From NCBI GenBank assembly GCA_016758965.1, contig JAEPRB010000181.1, forward strand, positions 19,119-83,118: 64,000 nucleotides of DNA, read 5' to 3'. This document shows positions 31,502-44,687 of the stretch, piece after piece. The notes beneath the pieces were generated by a model, which saw nothing but the letters and a program-made list of their open reading frames with translations, was not told where the DNA came from and did not search any database. Each line of letters opens with the position of its first letter. The stretch's first letter is position 1. Origin of the DNA: Circinella minor. Taxonomy: Eukaryota; Mucoromycota; Mucoromycetes; Mucorales; Lichtheimiaceae. The translations under genes were made by a program, and so were the position numbers.

Positions 31502-34500
31502 CTATTCATCATTTGGCATGAAGATCTTCTCCATAAACTGTTCATAACTCCTATAATAATAATGTCAGTCAAACCACAAATGACATAATAATGATTTTTA
31601 TTGGGGGGGGGGAAACTTACCAACTTGCAACTTTATGACGATGAGCTATTGTCTTGACATCATTCGCTCGTTGTGCGAAAACACTTTTATAAAATGAATA
31701 AAAATTGGTATGAATGGATGCACGAAATGCACTAATGGCTGTAGCCCTTACAAGAGGCCCAAGCATAGCTTGTGAAACAACCATACGATCAAATAATGGT
31801 CCAAAATAAGGAATCTAATAAAAAAAAATCATGCCATTAGAGTTTCTTTGAGTGAAAGAATTTTTCTTTTTTTTTTTTTTTCACTCACCTTTGAATCCCG
31901 ATAAACACGGATAGCAAATAATCCATTTTCCATCGGGGTAACAACAATCTGTGCATTACCAAAATCACCACCAATCGTACCAATTCGATAATCTCGATCA
32001 TGCTCGTTCCAAACAATATGAACATGATCATTTCCAATATGTCGTTTCTTTAAATAATAATAATAATAATAATAAAAATTAAAACTTTCGAGAAATTTAA
32101 ACACAACGCGTTTTTTTTTTTTGATTACCTTTTTCAATTGTTTTGGATCTTCAGGTTCCGTTGGCATTTTTGTAACATCATGGAAAATCATTTCCAAAGT
32201 AGAAGAACAATAATAATTTGTTTTTGTACCATTTGTAAGGTTGCGTTCAAGACCTCCAAGATAACCCGTATGAGTTGAAATATCAACTTCCCATCCTAAG
32301 CTATTCACAAAAGTATTATACATTTCGCTACCTTCATTGTTATGCAAAATACTTTGTTCATCTTCTTGACCAGGACCAACATAAATCACCGCTATCTTCA
32401 TTATTTCCCGACTAAATAATCCAAAAAAAAAAATTCATGCAAAGATAATTTAATTTTTTTAAAGTTGCCAAATAATCCGCATAATTTTTGAAAATAATAA
32501 TAAAAATAATAAGCTTACCCTTGTTTACGATCTAATCCACGTAAATCTCGATATAACGCAGGTGTTTTATTTAACATTTGGAATGATCCATCTTTTAATT
32601 GATCATAATTAATAAATCCAAGATGACTTAATAATAATCGACATTGTTGAAATGGTACATGGGATTTTTCGGCTTCGTGCGGAAATGCTGGTAAAAAATC
32701 TTTTCTTAATGAAAAATTAGCTGTCAGATGTGCATGTAATGAATCGGTGCGGTCCGAAGCTTTCTTACGACGTAGAATGTTCATTTTAGAATACCATAAT
32801 CCACTATTATACAATTTAATGCAAGAAAAAAAAATGAGTAACTTTGGTATTTCACTTGTCATGGTTATTATCATCTTTGGCGAAATACTTACGCATCTGA
32901 TTCTTGTTGTTCATTATTTTTACGTTCATCTTCCAAAAATTCATTTAATTGTTCACCAAATCTACCAACCATATTATTTTGTAGTTGTGTAAGGGGTATC
33001 GGGGTGTTGACATTAGTTTGGCAATCAGGATTAGATTCTCCAATTCTATAATAATTTATATCATGAATATAATAAATAAAAAGTCAATTAGTTGCTTATT
33101 TTCTCATCGTTTTTTTTCCTCTTCAAAAATAGAAAAAGATAACTAACTTATTTAATAACTCTCCTAACTTGTCTATCCGAGGAGAAGTGTGTCGTGTTGA
33201 TCTAATTTTTTTAATAAATATGAAATTTTTCAATTAAAATATCCCTCATCAGAGAACAAAATTGTCAATCTAAAACCGAATTAAAGCTTCTTACGTGTCA
33301 AGAGGTTCACTTGAAGTAGGTCGTACACGAATACCAGGTCGTAATGAAAATCCTTGATCTTTTGGTTCCATTTCAATCGTTGGGTCAATCATGGATCGTG
33401 GCCTAGGCTTAGTATTCAAAACATCTTTACTTGAAGGCTTGGATTGTGCGTCCCAAACGTACCGGCCAGTTAAATCACGAACAATAACTCTTGCTTGTGG
33501 ACCTTCTGCTTCAGTTTCAGGTAATTCAACAAATGCAATAATAGTTGTATCATTAAATGAAAAATATTGATATTTGTTGTGAAAGTCACTTTTGTCTTCT
33601 GTTGCTACGCCAGGTCCAACAATAGTACTATGAATTGTGGCAGGTCCAAATGGTGGTGCAAAATTATTAAAGTGATGTAAAAGATGTAATAAGACAGCTT
33701 CAGCGGACTCTTTGACATAGCCATGATCAGTTTCTAAAAATTCGGATCCAGTAACTACGCTCACATATTCATGATGAAGTGTAGGTCTTTTCTCTGTGAT
33801 CAATTTGAATTTAAATGGTAGTTCTTTCTTTTTCGACGTGTTGCTACGTACGACAGGTGGTGGATGAGGTAATAGTTTTTCTGAACCACCCTCCTATTAA
33901 AAAAAAATTTAGAATTATTATCACAACACAGTATAAATAGTTCTTTCTTTACAATGAATATTAGTCGTTTACTTACTGAAGTGACATGAAGTGCATGTTC
34001 AATCACATCAAAAACAAGTTGACATAATTCTGTTTCCGAAAGAATCATTGGTTCAATCACCATTAACCATTCCAACAAACAGCTGAATAATTTGGAAATA
34101 ATAAACCCTCGCCCATCTCGACTATTACGTTCATAATATCTGAGATGAATATTTAATGCATCAATCACCCGAGTAAGTACTTCTTGCACAATAACACCAT
34201 CTGGATCCAATTCTTCTTTGTATATTTGAGCAAAAGTATTCAAACAATCTACAATGGTATTAACAATAGATATATTACTCCAATACAAATGATTCACCAT
34301 TGCCAAAAGTGTTTCATAAATAATTTCTTCTTGTGGGTTATCACATTGAAGCATTTCATCCAATGCAAGACTACAAATAGCACCAAGAAGCATACAATGT
34401 GCATCTGGATCTTGCTCAATTTTTGCAGGTGTTGTGTCTGCATTCACGAGTCGTAATAAGAGATTTTTTAACCATACTTTTATCTATATATGTATATAAC

Positions 34501-37500
34501 GTATATTTACAGAAAAACAGTTATTGACATGTATGAAAAGTCCAGGAAATTAGAAAACAAAAACTTACATCAACAAAGGAGAGTTGTTTCTCAGTGAATT
34601 CACCAATCCATTCCTTACTCACATCTAACTTGATATCTTTCAAGTGATTGGAAATAGATACAAGAGATCCCAAAATTGTTATACATCCACGTCGAAAATT
34701 TACTGGAACATCTCGAATAGTATCAGCATCCAGTAACTAAAATATGTACATATATGTGAGTCGTTTGTTTCTTTGTCCTTATTTTCATAAATATATATTT
34801 ACCTGATTTTCAATGGCTGCAATAAATGATGGTATTAATATATATACACCAGGTAGACAACATGAAAATACACGACCCGAATTTTGGATAATAGATTGAA
34901 TAATAACAGCATCACCAGAAGATAAACCCTATATACCGATATTTTTCATTATGAATCTTTTTGAAATCCTTTTTACGTTTTTCCAAGAATGTTCTATTTT
35001 TTTTCATAATAATAAGCATCCCCTTTGTTTTTTCTTTTTACTTTAAGTATAGCTTTATAAAAATGTGCATAGTATTGTGCGGATGCAGGTTCTTCCCGTC
35101 TTCGAGACATCATACGACAAAGACATCCAAAAGCTAATGCACGTCCAGTGTCATATTTTCTAAAATAATAAATATATTAATAAAACATCCTTCTCTCCCC
35201 CTTCTCTCTTTGTCAAGGTTTTACTATGTCAAAAACTAATCTTTTCTTACTCTGATAACTCAGTCGCTTGTAAAAGCCATGGTCCAACTTCGTATAAAGC
35301 AGGTCGTGGTACAATATGATAAGGTTGTCGTGATCGAATCTGGAGATAAAAAAAAAAGCACATATTGGTTAACAAATAAAGTTTTATATAAACACATAAA
35401 AACAAAAAAAAAAGAGTTTTACCCAAGATAATGTATCCCATATATCAACAACACAACTCATTGCTACTGCATAATTTTGTGGATCCTTCATAAAACAAAA
35501 CAAACAAATAAAAAATTAGCAAACAAATAAAAAAAAAATATTATTTGTAATATTAAATTTTAAACAAACCTCTATTTCATTAACATTTCCAATTGCACAA
35601 AGCATATTTTTCCATGTACCCAAAATAATGGTATCATCCGTAGTTAAATTCAATAAATTAAGAAATTCACTACTTCGAAAAACACCCAGACCAGCTGGTA
35701 ACTTTTCATTGACAGCTACCATATTGGTTGTAAGTGAAATAAGATCCATTTGAGGAAATCCAGCAGATATTGATGTTCGATTAGACTATATATGTGTAAT
35801 ATATATATATATCTTTTGTTAAAATAAAATACACCCATTCCAATACAATTTGTATTTATTTTTTTTATTATATATTTATATAAAAAGATATAGAAAAACA
35901 AAATAATAATAATAATAATAATACAACAAACCTTGCTTGACATTGTCATACTTTCTTCAATTCTATCTGCCGAGCTACTTGCACTACGACGATCCCAATC
36001 ACGATTTTTATCGTCTTCTTTGATAGATCCACTTTTCAAATTCGATATTCCATCATTGTTATCCACATTTTGATGGTGTTGCTGTGGTTGCTGACCTTGT
36101 TGACCATGAACAAAACTTAAAAATTTACTACCTGAATCTTGAAATAATGTATCAAATTGGTGGATGCTTACAGTCCGTCGACCAGTACTTTGACCACGTT
36201 TTTGTGATCCACCACCAATGGATGCTGTACCACTGGTTATATTTGTTACAGGAGTCTGCTGTTGCTGTTGCTGTTGTTGAGATGGTTGATGAGATGGCAT
36301 TGTACTCGTTGAAAAAGATGATGTGGGTATAATATTTTTGATACCAAATTTAACATTCCCCCCTGAAGATGATGAAGTAGGACCTGTATTACGACTTGTA
36401 TTTTGTTGTGTACTTCCCCCTTCTTCTTCCAATACAGCAGCGTCTTCAATATCTCCAAGATAAGTGGAGCGTCGATCGGATGCTTTACTGCCTTTCTCAG
36501 AAAGTGAAATATTACTTGTATTGCGCATAATCATAACAGGGGGTCCTGTTGAAGTTCCAGCCATATCAAAAGCAGGTTGATCACCAGATTTTGTAATACC
36601 TTGTTTCGTTATGTTGCTGTTATTATTATTTTCAACTTGACCAAGCATCTTATCTTGAGAAATCATATCAACAAGTTGACCATCACTTGCTCCTGCAGAT
36701 AACGGCCTTCCTGCAGTCAATTTTATAGGTTGCAGATCACCTTGAATACTTAAATGTCGCGAACGTACTTTGCTACGTGTACGATTACCAGTCATTGTCG
36801 GTAAATTGCTTTGTTGAAATAATACTTTTGTTTCATCGTGTGAGTGTTTATCAGATATATCGTATTCCACTTTATATAATCCAGAAGATAAAACGCGAGT
36901 CAATTTATGCATGATTTTCTAAAATTGATAGAAATAATAACAATAACCCCATTTTTTTTTTTGTTTTGTTTTAGTTTCTTATTCTAAATTTTGTAAAATT
37001 ACACAAAAACGTTTTTTTTCTCTTCTTTTTATACCGTCCATTGGCCTAATGTTTGAGACCATCGCATTGAGTGGATCATATGTGCTTTCAATTCTTTCCA
37101 TAGTTCCATATGAGATATTCTTGCGCGAGCAAATGCATGTAATAATGTCTAAACAAATAATAATAATAATAAAACCCTTTCAATAATTAATAACTTATCT
37201 ATCCGCTCCTTTTTTTCTGTCCCTCTCTTTTTTTGTCTTTAAATCAATCAATCAACCAAATAACAAACCTCGCATATATAATCTGATAATTCATCCGCTA
37301 ACGAATGTACAGGTATACACGTATATTTTACGGGTTGATTCATAAACCAATCTTGAATATCAAGCAAACAATGTAAAAGTAATTCCCTATTATAGTTAAA
37401 AGAATGTGGAATTATCAACAAAAACAAAACTGACTTTTGTATATAATATCGATAAAGTGTCGCTCTAGGCAGCGAAAATGGTATATGTATATAAACTTAC

Positions 37501-40223
37501 CAACTTTCCCACTCCATATCAATTCCTCCTCGACTCACTGTAATGGCACGATAGACATTGATAGCATCCTTATACAGCACAACAAGTCCTTCCCAATCTG
37601 TTCCTGATGTTGTACCTGATTCGGGTTTATCTTTAAATCTTTGCCAATGATTCTCAAAAATCAATTTAATCATCAAAAAGTAACGACGCAAGAAACGATT
37701 CGCATCTGCATGTTTATAATCATCTTGTTGTTGAGCATCACTATCACCGCTTGTTGTATTAAGAACACCACCATCCGATGGTTTGATACTAGAAACAGTA
37801 GGAACAGAAGCCAAACTACTGGATCTTGTCACACTTCCTGGATATCCACTGGTTGTGGTTACTGGTGTACCAGCAATTTGAGTCCAACTACCTGTTCTTC
37901 GAAGAAATGAAGGTCGTTCATCCTCATTTCCAAGCATCCATACACCTAATATATGAATTGCACCTCGTGTAATATCTCGATAAGTTGGATTTGTACATGG
38001 AAGAATAAGAGCCTGACGTAAAACTTCATGTAACATTTCACGTGTTTCGTAAGATGAAAGGACGATTGATTTAAGAATAGGTGTTGCTGGTGATGAAGCT
38101 CCTGCAATTGCTGGCATATGAGGCAAATCTCCATAACTATTATCCAAACAATAACCAATTAAAAATCGAAGTAAGGTACGTAAAATACTAGGTGGACATT
38201 GAGGAAATCCAAAATCTATATTTCAACATCGAACAAAGCCGTATAAATGATCTTGTTTTTTTTTTTTCGTTATATATATGTGTATACACACAAAAAATAA
38301 CTGATTTTTTTTTTTACCTTCTGTAGTAACTGATGGTATACCATCCATTTGTAATATCTTTGCAACTTGAGGTGTAAATTTGGTTAAATAATAAGTTCGA
38401 AATATACGGAATAAAAATTTGGCACTTGCCGTGGCTGCATCAATACCAACACCAGTCGCAATTCCATCATCGCGTTCTATATTATCACCTGGAGGGTATT
38501 CATAATCATCTGGTGGTGGAGGAGAACCAGCAGCAACATATGCAAGTCGAACAAGATTGGAAAGAAAGATATGAAACAATGTAATAGAATCGTTATATGT
38601 AGGTGTCGTTGGACTAGGGTATAATGGTGCTTGTTCATCACCTAATATTAATAATCAAATTATTATTAGTTTTCAACACAAGTTTATCATAATGATTTTA
38701 CATAACCTCCCCCCCCCATTCATTACTCTTTTATTGACATTACCGCGAATAAAGGATTGATGTAATTTAAGTTTTGATTTTTTGATTCGACTATCACGTT
38801 CCAAACCATGCCCAAAAGCTCTTTCTGCATGTCGCTCACTTAATTTTCGTACAAAATGTAAACCGGTTGTATGTGATTTAGACGCATGAATTTCTTCTGG
38901 AGGATGTAAAGGGTCATTCTCGTTGTTATTACTTGGTAATGTTGTATTATATGATATTGAACTTTGCAAAGGTTGAATTTCGTCGAGAATAAATAAATCG
39001 AGTGATATAGCATTAGAGAAAAGTTCCATACATTCTGGATATTCAACAACTTGATCATTTAACCATAATAATAATAAATGAAATCCTAATGCTCGTAATC
39101 GTATATGATTTCCATGATCTAAAATGTATCCCAATATCTTGGCTAATATCAATTCATTCTATTAGCTAACTTGAATATCCCAAGTTTTCCAGTTTGTCCC
39201 CTTCCCTTCCTTCCCCCCCCCCTTTCACATATCCAAAACTCACCAATATTCTTTCGTTGCCATCCGTTTCGCATAAGTTCAGGTACATAAAGAAATATTT
39301 TTCGTAACAGTAATAAATTCTTTTGTAAATATACAAGCTCTTTTGATGACCATGATTGAGGCCGTTCGCTCTTTTCTATTAAAAACCCATTATTACATTA
39401 GTCAATATAAATGAATAGATGAAAACGCGTTAATAAAATCCTCGACGATTATTTTTTTTTAAAAAAAAAACAAAAAATTACGTTTAATCTTTTCAATATG
39501 ATGAATACAAGTTTCATAAACAACATGAAATACTTGCTCTGCATTTTCTTGAAAGAAACGCGCTTGATCAAATGTATTTGTTGCATCTTAAATTAAAAAT
39601 TTAATAAAATATGTCAATATACATACATATATGTAATTAATTTTCGTGATTAAACATTTTTTTTTTAAAAAAAAAAAAACATATAAACTAGATATAGTTA
39701 AAGAAAAACAATATTCTTTTTTTTTTTTTTTTTTACCAATATAACTCCATAAACTTTGTGCTCTAGATTTGATCTTTTGACGTTCGTCCAAAAAGGTTTT
39801 TGCTTTCTTTTTTAGTTTTTCGCCCTTGTCATCTTTACCAGCAAGTGAAAATGTCGACGTAGAAGGTAAAATGGGAATATCTGTCCCTAGTTCTCCATTA
39901 GTTCTTGGTAATGTTGTATTATTCGATTCTTGTGACGCCATGAGATCGCTATTGTCTTTTGTGGATAAATTACTATTGGTATTCGTAGAAACTTGTCCTT
40001 GTTGTTGAGAAATATTCGTTGAAGAATTATTATCATTATTATTACTGTTGTTATTGTTGCTATTATTTGTTGCAGTGGATATATCTTGTTGTTCGTTATT
40101 GCCTGACACTGGAGTTGTTGTTGTTGTTGTTGTTGAATGAGGCATAGATGTCTTACCGAGAGTAGAAGAACTTCCACTTCCCGGTATAAGCGTTTTCTTC
40201 ATTACGGAGCTTGCCTTCCGCAT
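31502..40223 (-). CDS. RALGAPA: Ral GTPase-activating protein alpha subunit (RalGAP alpha, tuberin-like)
   Basis: Catalytic subunit of the RalGAP complex, a relative of TSC2. Twenty-four exons: 40223-39737, 39586-39482, 39375-39244, 39142-38744, 38641-38318, 38215-37501, 37386-37269, 37148-37035, 36918-35932, 35785-35570, 35485-35423, 35339-35251, 35159-35042, 34928-34803, 34736-34569, 34483-33977, 33893-33295, 33201-33148, 33045-32893, 32803-32519, 32411-32129, 32047-31889, 31814-31621 and 31550-31502; total 2147 residues. N-terminal: a disordered N/T/S tract, then the family helical region (RAQSLWSYIDATNTFDQARF, LGFHLLLLWLNDQV). Middle: a long S/Q-rich insert in exon 9. C-terminal: the Rap/RalGAP domain (about 1900-2130), with GQEDEQSIL, GWEVDISTHTGYLGGLE, the asparagine-thumb block HIGNDHVHIVWNEHDRDY and PYFGPLFDRMVVSQAML. 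The catalytic Asn is kept, so GAP activity is expected. The beta subunit is not in this window. Confidence 0.93.
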
Positions 40224-41750
40224 GACAAAAAAAAAAAAAAAAAAAAAAGAAGAGAGAAAAAGAAAACTAGCTACCTTAAACTGCGTAGTTTTTTTAGTAT
40301 ATTTATTATTTTTAATAACAATTTAATATGAACCGATTAAAAAGTTAAAATTGAATAATAAGAAAAAAAAATAGTGAAAGAAAAAAAAAAGGAAAGGGCA
40401 AAAAAAAAAAAAAAAAGTTAGAAAAATTGGACGGGTTTGCTGGAAATATGGGTCAGGTAGTACACATACACATATACATTATATAACCAATCCGTAAGTT
40501 GGCTAGGGCGTCCAGGCACCAAAGCCCCGCTCTCCCTCTCTCCACAAAAAAATAATAGAATGATTGGCGTTTCTCATCCCGACGTGACAAGTTACCATGG
40601 AAAACAATCTGTATCAAAAAGCCGATATATATGGTATTTATTGACAATTGGGATAGATCTGGTGTGAGTGTTTTGGCTACAAAATATATAAAGTGTATTA
40701 TTTATGACATTATAATTTTGTACCATATTATTATTTACGTCTTACTAAAGAAAGTTAAACGGTAATTCATTTATACATGTTTTGATTAAGGAGGAGAAAG
40801 TAGGCGGCGAGAGAGGAGTAATAATTATTATTACCATTATTTACGTCATGTGATAACAACATTACAGGGAGTATTCTGTTTAAACATTAATGTTGTCATA
40901 TACAGGTTCAGAACAAGATATAATAATAATAATAATAATAATAACAGCGGGTATCTTTTTCTGTATTTTTCCTCTCCTGTATGCATACATGTATATGTAT
41001 ATGTAAAATTAGCTGTTTATTAAAAGGAATAAACAAAGATCGTCCAGAAAAAGGAGACGACATGCTTTCTTTTTCTTTTTTATTTTCTATATAAAGCAAC
41101 AAACAAGACTAATGTATAAATTATTTCACGATAAAAACATCTAGTTGTTTAACATTGCACTGAAACACACAACTCATAAATTATCTATTATTATATCTAA
41201 AAATGACCATAAAGCTTAAAATGATTTCTGTTTTTTTGCGTTCTTTCATTGTTTTGTTAACATATTCCTAAATATTTCATTTCATTCGGATGAATAGTTT
41301 TACCGTTTATAACTACACAACATTTTCACCCCACAACCCCCCAATTTCAATATTATTTTTGTTGTCCTTAAACTTCAATATTTCATATTCCTGAACATCT
41401 TTAGAAATGAGCGAAATCAAAATACTATGTATGGCTAGTTGAACTATACTTAATCTATTCAAATCTGTCTTTTCTCACAGTCAACTATATGTAGCATTAT
41501 CTCGAGTACACACACGAGATTCTCTATAGATATTTCTTCTTCACCTCAAACAGCCAATATAATTTACTGACAAGCTTTTTCTAATATACACACCTAACTA
41601 ATAACTTGAGCTTAATATAAATTGATGGTGCTCCTAAGAGAGATATCCATAACTATTTAATAGTTTTTTTTTCTTTTATAATTTCATACAAAAAAAAAAC
41701 ATTATATTCATAAAACCGGTAGTATTTTTTAATACCTTTAATGAGTTTGA
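40224..41750. other. intergenic, promoter side of RalGAP alpha
   Basis: 1.5 kb upstream of the RalGAP alpha start, ending at the inverted-repeat element. AT-rich, with an A-run at 40227-40250 and an ATA microsatellite near 40920. No gene seen. Confidence 0.55.
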
Positions 41751-43872
41751 AGGGGGTTTGGGGACTTTCCCCCCGACGCACTACCAAACTGTAGCCCGAA
41801 GGATTTGACACTAAGCGAAGTGAAGGGGCTCAAACGAGGAAGGTGCGAAGGTAACGAAGGCTCGTGAATTCTAGTTTGTCTTAATTGGTGGCTAATACGT
41901 ACGTAATTCCAAATTTTAATTCTAATGTGTTAACTATTTCCTTAGCAATTTCAAGCACTCCGTGTCTTCTTGAGTCATTTACATCGCTTAAACTAAATCC
42001 GGTTGTAGCTGCACCAATCGAAGTGTTCAAACATTTACTTTATGTAACCAGTACGTTTGAAACGTGTGTGTCTATTGTAAGTTTCTTCCCGTCTTGTCTA
42101 TTAATTATAGAAGGATGATTTGTACCAATGGGTAGAGGAAGCGACATAACTTGGATTACTTTTTTTTAATTTTCCATATTGGTTTCGATGAGAGTGAATG
42201 GATTTTTTTCTGTCATATACCTCATAACTGCTTGGTTGTTGTTAAAATTGACAATACGTAATAATCCAGACAAAAGTCAAAATTATTACAGCTAGTAAAA
42301 ATGAGCCATTTGATTTTGATATTGAGCTGTTATCAAATGAATATAAGCTCTACCACATATTAAGATAAATATGATCCAAATGAAACATGATAGGATTCAT
42401 TATTTGATATCAATTTTTATTCAAAAAAATAAATATAGAGCAAATGTATTTTTTATTTTTCTTTTTGCTTACTGCAGAATTGTCCCAAAACATTAATGAA
42501 TGCTTGATCCAAGCTTGGTGATCTTAGGCTCAGAGTTGTAAACATCCCATTTATGTATACCAGTAACTTAAATTTACTTGATATGGCTCCATTTCCTTCA
42601 AACAGTTCAATTTGGATATTAAGGCACACTTTTCAAAACCATACGTAGCCCATTTTTATTTTGAATGACTAAATTTAACCTCCAAAACTGTACTTGTGGA
42701 TGCAACGCCAAGTCCATGTTCATAATTTTACAAGTTTCATCATTCAAGGATACATACGTATTGATGCTGTAAAAGTAGTTTTGAAAATGGTGATGTTTGC
42801 AAACCGATTTTGAAGCCTATCTTCAATTTCTGGAGTACAATTCGAACAGATATTATCCTGAGGATCTCTCAATTAACCTTCTGGCGCGAATAATCCATTT
42901 TTTTATGCCAGTTCTAAACACAACTTGTTCATTTTCCCAATGCTATTTTTTTCATTTCCTTCATAGTCACATATTGAAAATGGTTGTAGTTGCAATGTAT
43001 GTATCTTTCACGTATATTTTATATACTTAAGTAAAATATCGGTGATTCGATAAACCAGTATCCGGTGAACTTTCTTAAATATTTACCGGATTTATAATGG
43101 TTTTTTTTTTTATTTTGTATAATACTACTTTTTTGATTAGTAAAATCAGTAGTACAGAATGCTTAAACGACATATCAGCTTTTTCCTTTGTTTCTAAGTA
43201 ATTAATTCGTTTGTGCAGCAAATAAAAGTATTCAGTTCCTTCTTGTCATTAAGAGAAAGTTCGTCACCAAATTTTTGATACGTAACAGTGTCTCTTTTTT
43301 GCCAAATTCTTATGGATACTTTTTTGTTCTTCATCATTTCCTTCTTTCTCAACTTCTTCTTGTACATACCTGCTCGTTACCGTTAAATATGTAACCGTTG
43401 ATGTAATTCATTTCTACACATTCATCCTTTATTTTAATACAAACACACTTTGTTGTAAATTTATTTATTGATATCCTGTCTCTGGTTCATTGTTTCTATT
43501 TCATGAATATTTTCACTTTTATCGCTAAAAGAATAACTCACAGTAGTAAATCTGTGCCTAGTAAGCAGCTAGCTCCATTATAATCTTTTTTACCATGTTC
43601 ATCTTAATCTAATCATAGTATACAGTATTCTGTATTTACTAGCTGAGTCTAAATAGTTAAACAGGTATTTCGCTAAACCTGTACAAATCCTCTCGTATAT
43701 TGAGTACCGGTTTTTACGAAAAATTACTATATTATTATTATTATTATTATTATTAGCAACCCTTCCTGTCACTTCGCTCGGATAAATGAGCCCCTTTGCT
43801 TCGCTTCCGGTCATTTAACGGATTGCGTCGCAAAAGGGGGTTCCCCTTTGATCCCCAACGGCGCTTCGCGCC
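41751..43872. mobile_element. 2.1 kb element bounded by GC-rich inverted repeats
   Basis: The ends 41751-41832 and 43788-43872 are imperfect inverted copies. Read outward, both show GAGCCCCTT then CTTCGCTT, followed by GCGTCG, G-runs and two CCCC blocks. The right end terminates in a perfect hairpin GGCGC-TTC-GCGCC (43860-43872). These ends are much GC-richer than the interior. The interior carries decayed minus-strand coding pieces. No transposase was recognised and no target duplication is evident. Two inverted copies of one unrelated repeat are an alternative. Confidence 0.5.
41885..43000 (-). pseudogene. decayed coding relics inside the inverted-repeat element
   Basis: Two minus-strand stretches read like protein across stops and frameshifts. 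42480-42790 gives SLNDETCKIMNMDLALHP, then EGNGAISSKFKLLVYINGMF and LRSPSLDQAFINVLGQFCS. 41885-42110 gives GAATTGFSLSDVNDSRRHG followed by LEIAKEIVNTLELKFGITYV. No family is recognised. They may be the cargo or transposition protein of the element. Confidence 0.4.
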
Positions 43873-44054
43873 TGGTAGCAACGATATTCAAGGCTATATA
43901 ATACTTTTTAAGATAAAAAAAAAATATATCAGATATTAGTGATAAAATAACATTTTTTTTACTCCTTTTTTGTGTAAAAGTTATTATAAATTATTATTAT
44001 TATTATTATAAGTATCACAAATAAGCGTGATAGGTACATGATTTAATTGGCTCA

Positions 44055-44150
44055 GGCAATGTCATACTTCTGGCAAAGCAATGTCTTATTTCGGGCAAAG
44101 CAATACCCTATTTCGGGCAAAGCAATGCCACATTTTAGGCATTGCCAATA
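44055..44150. repeat. 22-bp tandem repeat with terminal hairpin
   Basis: Units GGCAAAGCAATGTCTTATTTCG-like start at 44072, 44094, 44116 and (partial) 44138, exactly 22 bases apart, with a shortened copy at 44055. The last unit contains the inverted pair GCAATGCC / GGCATTGC separated by 8 bases, able to fold into a stem. Confidence 0.75.
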
Positions 44151-44434
44151 GTATAAATATCCCATAATTATTCTCTATCTTTACCTTTAAATCTTTTAGT
44201 CTTTTAACAATTAAATAATTGGCCTGACAATAGTTTTCTTTGAGCATAAAGTCTCTTAAACTCATTATATTAATATTTCTCTTTTGTGGATTCAGACGTA
44301 ATATAAGAACGCCTACAACTCAAATTTCTATTCTATTTCATATCATTTATTATTCAAATACAACTACATAGTGTATTATTTCTTTTTTATTTTATATCTT
44401 TATACGAAGTACTTCAATCACGCATTGAGCACTT

Positions 44435-44680
44435 CACTAGGGCGAGTTCCAGATCAGTTGTCAGAAAAGGTTTTTTTTTTATTCTACGTACGTACATGAT
44501 ATTTTTCCTGGACAAGTGATACGTACTGATTGTTAATTGCTACGTAACAAATAAAAGTATACGTACACAATATATATCAAATGGTGTAAAGTATTTATGT
44601 AATTTATTATACAATTTTATGTAGTAAATATACACAATTTATTAATCATAATTATTTGCTTATGTATTTAATATATCCCC
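44435..44680 (+). repeat. dispersed repeat, copy B (flank of DDE transposase relic)
   Basis: Matches 16276-16520 in the same orientation over about 240 bases and is followed directly by the transposase relic. It is probably the 5' non-coding end of that element. Confidence 0.65.
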
Positions 44681-44687
44681 ATACAGT

